The notes beneath the pieces are model-generated. The model was not told the DNA's origin. It saw only the letters and a list, made by a program, of their open reading frames with translations, and searched no databases. This document shows, in pieces, positions 27,361-35,922 of a DNA stretch of 64,000 nt. Position 1 is the first letter of the stretch. The number at the start of each line of letters is the position of its first letter. The position numbers and the translations under genes are program-made. The stretch is taken from assembly GCF_024363565.1 (NCBI RefSeq), contig NZ_JAJEKE010000012.1:1-64000 (forward strand), written 5' to 3'. The stretch comes from Lutispora saccharofermentans. GTDB lineage: Bacteria > Bacillota > Clostridia > Lutisporales > Lutisporaceae.

Positions 27361-28302
27361 CTATTCCAAACTGTCAAATATTTTCAGTATTTTTTCTTTG
27401 TCCTTTTGCTTCTCAATGCCATTGACCGCTATGTTTCCTTTGATGATTACCGGCATTATGTGATCCCCTTCCTTCAGGGGTATTCTAACCGTACCTGACT
27501 CTTTTGCACTTTTAATATTTTCAACGGTCAACGGATCTTTGCTGTTCAGGTCAAACTGATATATTTCTATATCTCTGCTATTTACAGTGTATTTATATCC
27601 GTCTGCAGCACCTAACATCCCGGATAAGGTCTGACCTACCTTACTAACCCTAAAGCCATTTGCCTCTAAAGCTTTTACAAATCCTTCAATGCTTAGCTCT
27701 CCGCCCGGAATTACTTTATTCCTGATTTCCGCCTGCTTTTCTGCTTCGATCAAGGCTTCCTCTATAAGCTTGGAGAATTCATCCGTTGAACGGGTTCCAA
27801 CTATCAATTCTCCTAATATCTCACTGTTATTATCTACTATCAAAGTAGTCGGCGTATACATTATCTTATCCAAAAACCCGTCTGCCAGGCTGTCTGTTGC
27901 AAGGATATTGGTATATTTGCCGCCTTTTTGGTCCAATATTTTCTTGGCGCTTTCAATTTTATTGTCTTTCAATATCCCTAAAACCTTGACGCATTTGTCG
28001 GAATATTTGTCATTTATCTCCTGCAACGCAGGAATCTCTGTTATACAGGGGCCTCAGGTAGTAGTCCAGACATTTACCAGGGTGATCTTGCTGTCGGCAA
28101 AGAATTCATTTGTTACTTCATTTCCGCTTAAATCCCCGGAGGTGAAATCAGGTATCATAATATCCGGGTCTGACGTCTCCACCTCCTGCTTAGCTGTTTC
28201 CTGAGCCTGCTGCTTAGGCTCTTCTGCAGGTGCTTTGCTTTCACAAGCCGAGGTACTAATGGCAACTATGAGTGCCGCTGCCAGTATCCAATACTTTCTC
28301 AT
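27361..28302 (-). CDS. TlpA/thioredoxin-like lipoprotein, predicted selenoprotein (TGA = Sec83)
   Basis: The frame from ATG 28302 (GAGGAGG 7 nt upstream) encodes a signal peptide with a lipobox-like STSAC, then a TlpA/ResA thioredoxin fold. At codon 83 (28054-28056) there is TGA inside VNVWTTT-[TGA]-GPCITEIPALQ, exactly where the family has the first Cys of W-x-x-x-C-G-P-C. The same frame then stays open for 230 codons and completes the thioredoxin fold (GKYTNILATDSLADGF, YTPTTLIVDNN). With Sec the protein has 313 residues. The last 115 residues (GGELSIEGFVKALEANGF onward) match the C-terminal domain of two neighbouring lipoproteins. It overlaps the polyferredoxin gene upstream by 47 nt. Probable role: extracytoplasmic thiol-disulfide or peroxide chemistry. 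Without Sec insertion it would be truncated at 82 residues. Confidence 0.85.
28019..28053 (-). promoter_or_regulatory. Candidate bacterial SECIS element
   Basis: Immediately downstream of the in-frame TGA (minus strand) TCCTGC-GTT-GCAGGA forms a 6-bp stem with a 3-nt loop starting with G. The loop begins 27 nt after the TGA. Bacterial SECIS elements are small hairpins within about 16-37 nt of the UGA with a G at the start of the loop, so position and loop fit. The stem is a reading by eye, not a fold calculation. Confidence 0.6.
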
Positions 28303-29143
28303 CCTCCATCCTCCTCTTCCCTGTTTTGAATCCTGAACCGATGGCTTTTGTCGGGCACTTCCCCATACAAATTCCACATCTTATACACTCAGGACTATTA
28401 GCATTTTCATAAATCTTAATATCTACAGGACAGTTTTTATTGCATATATCACATTTTATACATTTGCTGCTGTCTACATTCATTTGATAAAAACTTACCC
28501 TATTAAAAAGAGAATATATTGCTCCTAACGGGCATACCACCCTGCAAAAGGGCCTTGAGAATAATACGGCCAGAATCACAGTTACCCCAAGAAGCAGCAG
28601 CTTCCAGTAATACATGATGCCTATGGCCCTTCTTAAAGCAGCGTTTCTTATTATAAGCGGCAGGCTTGCCTCCAGGGTGCCTGCAGGACATATATATTTG
28701 CAAAAATAGGGAAGCCCTATTCCTACTTCGTTGGTAAACAGTGCAGGCAGCAGCAATACAAATACAGTGAGAAAGAAGTATTTGAGCTTGCTTAAGAATT
28801 TGGGCATTTTATACTTCTTAGAAGGTATCTTGTATAAAAGCTCTTGAAACAGCCCGAAGGGGCACAGCCATCCGCATACAAACCTTCCACCAATAGTACC
28901 GATAAGCATAAGCAAGCCTATGACATATAGAGATACCTGATGCTTAAGCCCTACAGCAACAGACTGAAGTGAGCCTATGGGGCAGGAGGTATAAGCTCCA
29001 GGACAGGAATAGCAATTGAGTCCCGGAAAACAAAAGGACTTCAGCTTTCCTCTGTATATGGTTCCCTTTGCGAAGCCTTTAAAGTATCCATTACCTATAA
29101 GTGTTGAAGCAAATTGAACCATTCTTCTCTTAAAGCTACCCAA
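28256..29143 (-). CDS. NapH-like 4Fe-4S membrane polyferredoxin
   Basis: A 295-residue protein with about five membrane helices, cysteine motifs of the NapH/RnfB-like type (GLNCYSCPGAYTSCPIG, FVCGWLCPFGLFQ, FCRVVCPLGA) and a C-terminal double 4Fe-4S ferredoxin domain (CIKCDICNKNCPVDI, CIRCGICMGKCPTKA). It would pass electrons across or along the membrane. The TTG at 29143 lines up with the usual family start and overlaps the stop of the CXXC gene upstream; an ATG at 29122 is the alternative. Its 3' end overlaps the selenoprotein gene. The context suggests it supplies reducing equivalents to the TlpA-like protein. Confidence 0.85.
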   Translation of the reverse strand: MGSFKRRMVQFASTLIGNGYFKGFAKGTIYRGKLKSFCFPGLNCYSCPGAYTSCPIGSLQSVAVGLKHQVSLYVIGLLMLIGTIGGRFVCGWLCPFGLFQELLYKIPSKKYKMPKFLSKLKYFFLTVFVLLLPALFTNEVGIGLPYFCKYICPAGTLEASLPLIIRNAALRRAIGIMYYWKLLLLGVTVILAVLFSRPFCRVVCPLGAIYSLFNRVSFYQMNVDSSKCIKCDICNKNCPVDIKIYENANSPECIRCGICMGKCPTKAIGSGFKTGKRRMEDEKVLDTGSGTHSCH

Positions 29144-29270
29144 TTCCTATACACTCCAAACAAATGTCGATAGCTTTTTCCAGCACTTCCCCTGCTTCCC
29201 CCCTGTAAATACCTGCAATGATCAAGATAAAAGATAGCATCAAAAACATATATTTTACCTTATCCCTCAT
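29136..29270 (-). CDS. CD1871A-like small CXXC protein
   Basis: A 44-residue protein: one membrane helix (MFLMLSFILIIAGIYRG) followed by a short tail with the CXXC motif ICLECIGIG at the C-terminus. This matches what I recall of the small clostridial CD1871A family, which sits next to 4Fe-4S membrane proteins and TlpA-like redoxins. Its stop overlaps the start of the polyferredoxin gene, so the three genes form one operon. The two cysteines could relay thiol-disulfide exchange at the membrane. Confidence 0.75.
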   Translation of the reverse strand: MRDKVKYMFLMLSFILIIAGIYRGEAGEVLEKAIDICLECIGIG

Positions 29271-29347
29271 ACTATTCAACCTCCAAACTAAATAGGCTTA
29301 TAGTGGAAACAATACCCGAAGAAGCAAAAGCTTCATAATTACACAGC

Positions 29348-29391
29348 AAATTATTCCTGAGGCTTTATAAATATAGCCTCAGGAATAATTT
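29348..29391 (-). terminator. Terminator of the Ala/Glu/Lys-rich lipoprotein gene
   Basis: Perfect 16-bp arms (AAATTATTCCTGAGGC and its complement) around a 12-nt loop, about 40 bp after the stop at 29433. It nearly duplicates the hairpin at 27276-27319. Confidence 0.75.
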
Positions 29392-29432
29392 ATAACACTG
29401 CGCTATGAATAGTCAAGAATCAAGAGGCCAAT

Positions 29433-30158
29433 CTATTCCAAGCTGTTAAATATCTCCAAAATTTTGTCTTTGTCCTTATGATTCTCATAGCCTGCAATTA
29501 CTAAATCATTGTTTATTTTTGCCTGTATTTCCGTATCCCCTGTCTGCAATGGCAGTATCATCTTACCTGACTCTTGGATACTTTTAATGTTTTTAACAGA
29601 GATCGGCAATTTGCTGTTTAAATCAAACTTATATATTTCTATACCTATTCCATTTACATTATATTTATATCCATCCACCGATCCCATCATATCAGACATC
29701 TTGCCTACCTTACTAAGCCTAAAACCATTTGCCTTTAAGGCCTTTACAAACCCGTCAATGCTACGCTCTCCACCTAGCTTTAGCCCATCATTGCTTTCAG
29801 TTGCTGTTTTCTCGGCAGCCGCTTTTTCTGCCTCTGCCTTTTCTGCTGCTGCTTTCTCGGCTGCCGCTTTTTCTGCCGCTACTTTTTCCGCTTCAGCTTT
29901 CTCTGCCGCCGCCTTTTCCGCAGCCTCTTCGGCTGCCTTCGCCTCAGCTTCCGCTTCGGCCGCCGCGGTTTCGGCGGCTGCTATTTCCACCGTTTCTGTT
30001 TCGGTCTTTGCCGTTTCAGTAGTTGCTGTTTCGGTTATTGTCGTTTCGGCCGTTGGCGTCTCAGTCGCTGGCGTTTCACTTGTTGCCGCATTATTTCCGC
30101 ATCCGAATAATGAAATACACATTGTTATAATAATAAACACACTTAGTATTTTTTTCAT
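29433..30158 (-). CDS. Lipoprotein with Ala/Glu/Lys-rich stalk and shared C-terminal domain
   Basis: A 241-residue predicted lipoprotein. The signal peptide ends in a lipobox (ISLFGC). Residues 25-60 are Thr/Glu-rich, and residues 65-120 are a low-complexity helix of repeated AEKAAAEK units, likely a rod or coiled-coil spacer. The last 110 residues (GGERSIDGFVKALKANGF, then YKYNVNGIGIEIYKFDLNS) form an unrecognised domain shared with the genes at 24240 and 27361. ATG 30158 follows GGAGGGATTTAT. It lies 34 bp after the Ig-like surface protein gene and may be co-transcribed with it. Function unknown; the domain probably acts outside the membrane. Confidence 0.75.
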   Translation of the reverse strand: MKKILSVFIIITMCISLFGCGNNAATSETPATETPTAETTITETATTETAKTETETVEIAAAETAAAEAEAEAKAAEEAAEKAAAEKAEAEKVAAEKAAAEKAAAEKAEAEKAAAEKTATESNDGLKLGGERSIDGFVKALKANGFRLSKVGKMSDMMGSVDGYKYNVNGIGIEIYKFDLNSKLPISVKNIKSIQESGKMILPLQTGDTEIQAKINNDLVIAGYENHKDKDKILEIFNSLE

Positions 30159-30192
30159 ATAAATCCCTCCAAAATATTTTTTATTTTCTAAA

Positions 30193-33100
30193 CTAATTCA
30201 ATCCGCTTCCATCAGGAGTCAGCAGCTTCATCAATTCTTTTTTGCATACCCCTGTATAAGCTTTTATGAGGTCAACCGCCTTTTTTTCCAGGTCAGCAGC
30301 ATTCTGTTGCTGAGCCTCCGTTGGATTAGGTATGGTCTCTGCCTGGTAAGCCTGTTTAACTGCATTCACGGCCGTCTTTAATTCGCTGTCCGCATAATTA
30401 AAAACAGCGCTTCCATTGGAGTCTTTTACACCGGCACTCAGTACCAGATTATTTTGTGAATCCAGTTCAAAGCCCGGGTCTTCTTCATCCGTACTAGTGA
30501 TTGTTAATTTTGTCAGCTTGTCAAGCTTATAGCTGCCGTTTGTCTCCTTTAATCCATATACCTCTGCCGTAACTGTATCCGTTGCATTCATTCCCGAGTA
30601 TATAAAAACATACTCGTCATTTGATAATTCAACCTCTAATTCATTAGGAACACTACTTTGGAGGGCTCCTATAATATTTGTATTCCTCCAGTCATTCTCA
30701 TGCGGATACAGCCAATACCATACGCCGCTCTCCAATGACACTGTGGTATTAATAATTATCGTCGTGGAGCTTTCATAGTATGGCTCCTTCCCCGGAGTCC
30801 GGTCTGTTATAAAAGGAGGAGTGAACCTCTTCATCAAAGACATTGTAATCGGTTTGCTGGTGTCAAGAGGCTTGTAATAGCTTATTCTTACCCTTGTATC
30901 ACCTATTGCCTCAATTTGTGTAATATAATTATCTGTAGTTTTTGTATCCGTACCGCTAAAGGCATACTCCTCGCCTACTATATTGGCTTTATTACCCGCA
31001 TAATCCATAGGGTCGGATTTTACCCTTAAAGTATATTCATACTCAGAGGTAAGAAAACCGCTGCTCAATGTCAACAACACCGTATCATCCTGTTCCGCGC
31101 CTACAACTGCTTCAGGCTTGATTACGGCTTTCTTGCCCTTATTGTTCACATACTCTATCTCATATGCTCCAGGCCTTTCCAAGCCTTCATTGAAGGCAAC
31201 TTTCACAGTATTTCTGTCAACAGCTTCCACATTTTCAATGTACGGCGCTTCCGAATCGTCCAGATCAGCCGTTATTTCAGTCTCAGATTTTTCATCCGTA
31301 TTTTGAATTTTGATCCCATGCATATTTGTAAAGGATTTCCCCAAATCAGCCTTAAATACCTTGCCGCTCTTGAGGATTCCAGTTGATTTCAAGTAGCCGA
31401 TGGTGCTGTCATCCACTTTAACGCCGGGGGTCAAGCCGTCAAAGTTCACTGAGGTTGCCTTAACCTTTTCGCTAAAGTATAATTCGAACTTTTTTGCATC
31501 CTTCTGATAAATCGATTGTACTTCCGGCTTCTCCGGCTCCTCGCCGGTGCCCTGGAATACCGCTCTATTCCTAAAGTCTGTAGGCAATTCATACCTTCTC
31601 CCCAGGATATTCTTTGCGCTAAGCCCTACTATCATATATTCCGCATCTTCCAGCTTTTTCTTGGGATAGTCAGAGAATTCCACACGCCTGTCATCATCGT
31701 AGACGACCTTTGAGGTCAATATAATGCTGTCTCCAACGGGACCCCCATTACTGTCCACTTTTTTCAGCTCTAGCTTTGCATCCCCTATATTTCCTATGGG
31801 CCTGTCAAAAGCTACACTTACCACATATTTATTTACTGCCGATACATCGTCAATCTCCGGAGGATTCTTATCATCCTCGGCAACTGTTGCATAGAATGGT
31901 ACTTTTTCTATTTTCAACATATTCCCCGCATTGTCCATTATTCCATCTATGCTTACCGTGTATTTTTTACTGGATATTAGAGGCGTTGGAAGATCCAAAA
32001 GAAGCTTCTTATCCACTACAGTAAAAACTGAGCTTACCGGATGTCCTATACCTCCGTCTATCCATATTTTTGATATATCCATTGCATCCAGAAAGTCTAA
32101 TTGCTTGTCAAATTCCAGTTCAATCTGAGTAACATACTGGTCACCGGATCCGACTAAAGATTTTACTGCCTTAATGCCCGCTGCCGCCACTGCATTTGCA
32201 TCGGCATGTTTACTAAGTTTGGTTTCCCTGATTTCATTTCCGTATTCATCCTTAATGCCTTCAAAGTTCAGGGTATATCTTTGATTTAAAGCAAGGGGAG
32301 ATACCTTGAGCTGTATTTTTCTGAAATCCGCCGGATCCTCATTTTTTGGGGGCGTAGTTGCGGAATAAATCGTAACATCCCCGTCGATAGTATAGTTCCG
32401 GACATTTTTGGCGGATTCCATATCCAGCCTGGCTTTGCTGCTAAAGCTGACCTCTATGAGATTTCGCTCTAAAATCTGGATACCGGTAATCCTGGGCTGT
32501 GACTTTGTAGGCATTTTCCCCCGGAAGAACTTTTTGTACGGCTTTGACATTACATTACCCCTGGTATCGGCTACATTTTTTACTGTCAGCTCATATTCAA
32601 CCGACTGCTGTGGTTCGGTTATCAATTCGACCTTGATTGAAGATGCTTCCCTTATCTCTTTTACGGCCAAAGAACCTGACGCAGATTTTATTTCATAGTT
32701 TGCTGGATCGGCAGCGGATTTTCTATCATAAGTTTTAGCAAAAGTAACCATTACTCTTGTGTTCCCGCCTGCATCAATATCAGTTACTCTTTGAGCATTT
32801 GTACTACTGCTAGCCAATCTGAAGCTATATTGGGCGGATTTCAGGACACTCCCGTCAAGGGCCGTAATATTGGAAACCTTCGCCTTGATGGTCTTTCCGC
32901 CCTTTAGTCCCTTTACCCTGAAATAGACTTCTACATCCGTAGGCATTCTTACTGCTTCAATAGTCCCGCCTTCAAAGGAATAGTTGTTTATATCTGTTGC
33001 CGAAACTGCATCGACCGCCCTATCAAACTTGACTATTATTTCTCCTTTTGATGATTCTTCTGTATCCTCCCTGACGCTCTTAAGCGACAGTCTGCCACCG

Positions 33101-34092
33101 GTTTCCGGCAAGCCCGCAAATTTGAAGCTTCCGTTGCCATACTTTATACTATATACCTGACCGCAGGTTTGAGGCGATGTCTCCAGTATGACCACGTTTC
33201 TTCCATTGGGCATTTTTTTTGCAGACTTAACCTCAAGCCCTACTGCTTCAGACCATTCTGTCTCAAGTCCTTCTATTTTATATATGGATTTATCCTCCGC
33301 AACTATTTTGTCTACAGGCCTATTAAACTCCAATTTTACCAAGGTATTGCCGGCAGATGCGGCTGATTTTACTTCAGCCTCATAGATTCCCGCATACCCG
33401 GCCTGCTCCTTTGTAAATATGCCTGCCTCTATCAATTTATTGATATAAACTCTTTCGTCTGCTGTATTTGCTTTTAAAGCTTTTATTACAGCTGAAGCCA
33501 AATTGTCAATAGTAGCCTTTTCTACCTTTGCCGGAGTGAGGCCAACTTTTTGGGCGAAATCAAGAGTATCCTCCCAGATAAAATCTCCTGATGAGTCTTC
33601 TTTAATCTCTTTATATCCCAAGGCTTCAAGCAGCACTCTATAGTAATACTGCTCTGTAACAGTCTGGGTCGGATTGAAGTTATCCTCCTCATCCCCCGCA
33701 AATCCGTACTGGGGATTTTTCTTCAGGTAAGCCAGTATATTTTTCTCTTCAGTCGAGCTTACTTTATCGGCGTCCCGGAAGCTTTCACTTCCATTGTAAG
33801 CCTTTGCTTCCTCATAGAGTCCCCTTAGCCTTAATAGCATTGTTGCCGCAGTAAGCTTTGTCACTTCCTGCTTCATATATTCAACTGTTGCCTCATCTTC
33901 TGAAATTATCCCCAAGGTCAGGCAGGCTTCGGCTTCAGCGCTTATTACCTCTTCTTCTGCTTCCTCAGTATCGGATGACTGCACCGCCGGACTCGCAGCA
34001 GCGGCATCTGTTGTACCTGTATCTGCAAATGCTGCCAGGGTACCTTGAAATACAAGAACAAGAATCAATATAAATGACAATACTTTTTTCAT
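30193..34092 (-). CDS. Large surface protein with SbsA/Big_5-type Ig-like repeats
   Basis: A 1299-residue exported protein. A signal peptide (MKKVLSFILILVLVFQGTLA) precedes an acidic segment and a region to about residue 235 with S-layer-homology-like helices (ERVYINKLIEAGIFTKEQAG). From about 240 to 1130 there are Ig-like units of about 100 residues that repeat a pattern such as VKLEFNRPVDK, IEVSFSSKARL, VSVAFDRPIG, VKVAFNEGLE, typical of the bacterial Ig-like domain of S-layer proteins (SbsA_Ig/Big_5). The C-terminus (VDLIKAYTGVCKKELMKL) is partly duplicated at 24792. It is likely part of the cell-wall or S-layer surface. ATG 34092 follows AAGGGAGTGTTATTAA. Confidence 0.85.
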   Translation of the reverse strand: MKKVLSFILILVLVFQGTLAAFADTGTTDAAAASPAVQSSDTEEAEEEVISAEAEACLTLGIISEDEATVEYMKQEVTKLTAATMLLRLRGLYEEAKAYNGSESFRDADKVSSTEEKNILAYLKKNPQYGFAGDEEDNFNPTQTVTEQYYYRVLLEALGYKEIKEDSSGDFIWEDTLDFAQKVGLTPAKVEKATIDNLASAVIKALKANTADERVYINKLIEAGIFTKEQAGYAGIYEAEVKSAASAGNTLVKLEFNRPVDKIVAEDKSIYKIEGLETEWSEAVGLEVKSAKKMPNGRNVVILETSPQTCGQVYSIKYGNGSFKFAGLPETGGRLSLKSVREDTEESSKGEIIVKFDRAVDAVSATDINNYSFEGGTIEAVRMPTDVEVYFRVKGLKGGKTIKAKVSNITALDGSVLKSAQYSFRLASSSTNAQRVTDIDAGGNTRVMVTFAKTYDRKSAADPANYEIKSASGSLAVKEIREASSIKVELITEPQQSVEYELTVKNVADTRGNVMSKPYKKFFRGKMPTKSQPRITGIQILERNLIEVSFSSKARLDMESAKNVRNYTIDGDVTIYSATTPPKNEDPADFRKIQLKVSPLALNQRYTLNFEGIKDEYGNEIRETKLSKHADANAVAAAGIKAVKSLVGSGDQYVTQIELEFDKQLDFLDAMDISKIWIDGGIGHPVSSVFTVVDKKLLLDLPTPLISSKKYTVSIDGIMDNAGNMLKIEKVPFYATVAEDDKNPPEIDDVSAVNKYVVSVAFDRPIGNIGDAKLELKKVDSNGGPVGDSIILTSKVVYDDDRRVEFSDYPKKKLEDAEYMIVGLSAKNILGRRYELPTDFRNRAVFQGTGEEPEKPEVQSIYQKDAKKFELYFSEKVKATSVNFDGLTPGVKVDDSTIGYLKSTGILKSGKVFKADLGKSFTNMHGIKIQNTDEKSETEITADLDDSEAPYIENVEAVDRNTVKVAFNEGLERPGAYEIEYVNNKGKKAVIKPEAVVGAEQDDTVLLTLSSGFLTSEYEYTLRVKSDPMDYAGNKANIVGEEYAFSGTDTKTTDNYITQIEAIGDTRVRISYYKPLDTSKPITMSLMKRFTPPFITDRTPGKEPYYESSTTIIINTTVSLESGVWYWLYPHENDWRNTNIIGALQSSVPNELEVELSNDEYVFIYSGMNATDTVTAEVYGLKETNGSYKLDKLTKLTITSTDEEDPGFELDSQNNLVLSAGVKDSNGSAVFNYADSELKTAVNAVKQAYQAETIPNPTEAQQQNAADLEKKAVDLIKAYTGVCKKELMKLLTPDGSGLN

Positions 34093-34161
34093 TTAATAAC
34101 ACTCCCTTCAGGTATTTATTTGGTTGCCACATCTAAATTTTTTATCTCCTTACATAAACCT

Positions 34162-35895
34162 CTAGCTGCATTCCTTCAATTGCAAATCTACAAACTGCCG
34201 ATAGATGGCGTTAATCTTATATAACTCCTCATGCTTTCCAATACCGTTTACGGCCCCATCGCTTAAAACGATTATTTGATCGGAATCCAGAATCGTCCTC
34301 ATATTATGGGCAATCACAATGGTAGTCCGTCCCTTCATCAGGTTTTTCAGTCCCTTTTGAACTTCCTGCTCAGCCCGTGCGTCAAGGCTGCAGGTCGCTT
34401 CATCCAACAGCAGGTAATCCGGATCCTTTATGATGGTCCTGGCAATGGCAATCCTCTGGCGTTCTCCTCCCGAAAGCTTACCGCCAACTTCTCCGACCTC
34501 GGCATCGAATTTGCCGGGAAGCTCCCGGATAAAATCATAAGCATTTGCCAACTTGGCCGCGCGCATGATTTCCGCCTCGCTCACTTCACGGCCGACACCA
34601 TAGCATATATTTTCACGTATGGTTCCGGAAAGCAGCGGACTGTTTTGCGGAACATATCCGATGGCTTTTCTCCACTCATCCAAATGTATATCTTCAATGG
34701 GAATATCACCAAAGGTTATAATCCCATTTCCGGGCTTATAAAAGCGCTCCAAAAGATTGAATATGGTGGTCTTCCCGCTGCCACTGGGGCCTACAATAGC
34801 TGTAACCTTGCCTTTAGGTATAGTAAAAGTCAAATCATTTAGAACATTTTTCTCGGTATAAGCAAAACTGATATTTTTAAAGTTTATATCCGAATCAGGT
34901 ATGCTGAAGGATTTCTCTCTTTTAAAAACCTCGCTGTCGCTTTCAAGAATTTCTCCAATTTTAGCTGCTGAGCCTTGAACTCCTTTGATATACTGATATG
35001 CCTGCAAAAGGGCAAAAATACTCGGCAAAAGCATTTCTGCATACATATAGAAGGCAATCAGATCAGCTACCTCCAATCTCCCCGCGCCTACTTCCTGTGC
35101 CCCAAGGACAAAAACCAAAAGTAGGATGGCAATATCTATAGTCTTTGCTATAGGCTGCTGAATGAAAGAAAATATCTTAGCCCTATATAACTCAGCTTTA
35201 AAGAAATTTTCTACAGTTTCATAACCACTCTTCTGTTCCTTGCCTTCAGCACCAAAAGACTTTATCAGGCGCATGCTTCCCAATCTCTCTGCCATAAATC
35301 CTGTCATTGCAGAAAATTTGTTCTGTACAAGTCCACCTATTTTGAATTCAAATCTTCCGATAAACCATATAACAAACATAGTCCAGGGTATCAGCGGAAT
35401 CATCAGCATTGAAAGGGACCTACTCATGCCGTACATAATGATTATAGAGCCTACCAAGCCTTGAACTCCTCCTATAATGCTGTTAACTACTGAAAGGGCG
35501 TTTGGAACCTTCTGAGCATCGCTTGTTACACGGCTTACAAGTCCAGAGGGCTTTTCATAGTTAAAGTATTTCATGGGCATTCTCATAAGCTTTGACCATA
35601 AATTGGTTTTAAGATTCAGTTCAAACTTTGAGTCACCAAACTCAAACAATGTAGTAGATAAAGCTCTAATAATTGATGCCGCTACGGTCAAGCCCACAAA
35701 ACCCCATACAACCCCCGGCTCAAATATTTTACCTTGCATCATGTCCCTGGTAAGCAAAGGCAGCTTTAAATTTATGGAGGTCATAGCTATTGTACATAAA
35801 TATGACAGAATATATAAATGCCACGGCACCTTATTTTTTAAAAAGAATTTGATAAAAGGCATCCATCTTTGCTTGGTTGCAATTCTATTTTCCAT
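34162..35895 (-). CDS. ABC exporter half-transporter (fused permease-ATPase), second of a pair
   Basis: A 577-residue exporter: six-helix permease domain (residues 20-310) and ATPase with Walker A GPSGSGKT, signature LSGGERQR, Walker B YLLLDEAT and H-loop VIAHN. It starts 27 bp after the stop of the other half-transporter, so they probably form a heterodimer of the MsbA/BmrCD type. The signature motif is canonical. It is followed by the surface-protein gene. The cargo could be a peptide, lipid or drug. The position downstream of tldD/tldE makes a processed peptide worth considering, but this is inference. Confidence 0.9.
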   Translation of the reverse strand: MENRIATKQRWMPFIKFFLKNKVPWHLYILSYLCTIAMTSINLKLPLLTRDMMQGKIFEPGVVWGFVGLTVAASIIRALSTTLFEFGDSKFELNLKTNLWSKLMRMPMKYFNYEKPSGLVSRVTSDAQKVPNALSVVNSIIGGVQGLVGSIIIMYGMSRSLSMLMIPLIPWTMFVIWFIGRFEFKIGGLVQNKFSAMTGFMAERLGSMRLIKSFGAEGKEQKSGYETVENFFKAELYRAKIFSFIQQPIAKTIDIAILLLVFVLGAQEVGAGRLEVADLIAFYMYAEMLLPSIFALLQAYQYIKGVQGSAAKIGEILESDSEVFKREKSFSIPDSDINFKNISFAYTEKNVLNDLTFTIPKGKVTAIVGPSGSGKTTIFNLLERFYKPGNGIITFGDIPIEDIHLDEWRKAIGYVPQNSPLLSGTIRENICYGVGREVSEAEIMRAAKLANAYDFIRELPGKFDAEVGEVGGKLSGGERQRIAIARTIIKDPDYLLLDEATCSLDARAEQEVQKGLKNLMKGRTTIVIAHNMRTILDSDQIIVLSDGAVNGIGKHEELYKINAIYRQFVDLQLKECS

Positions 35896-35922
35896 GCTTA
35901 CTCCTCTCCCCGCAGCAGCGGC

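Noticed and set aside
29790-29980. Repeat array as a CRISPR
   Set aside because: The repeats have no spacers and encode an in-frame Ala/Glu/Lys helix; there are no cas genes in the window.
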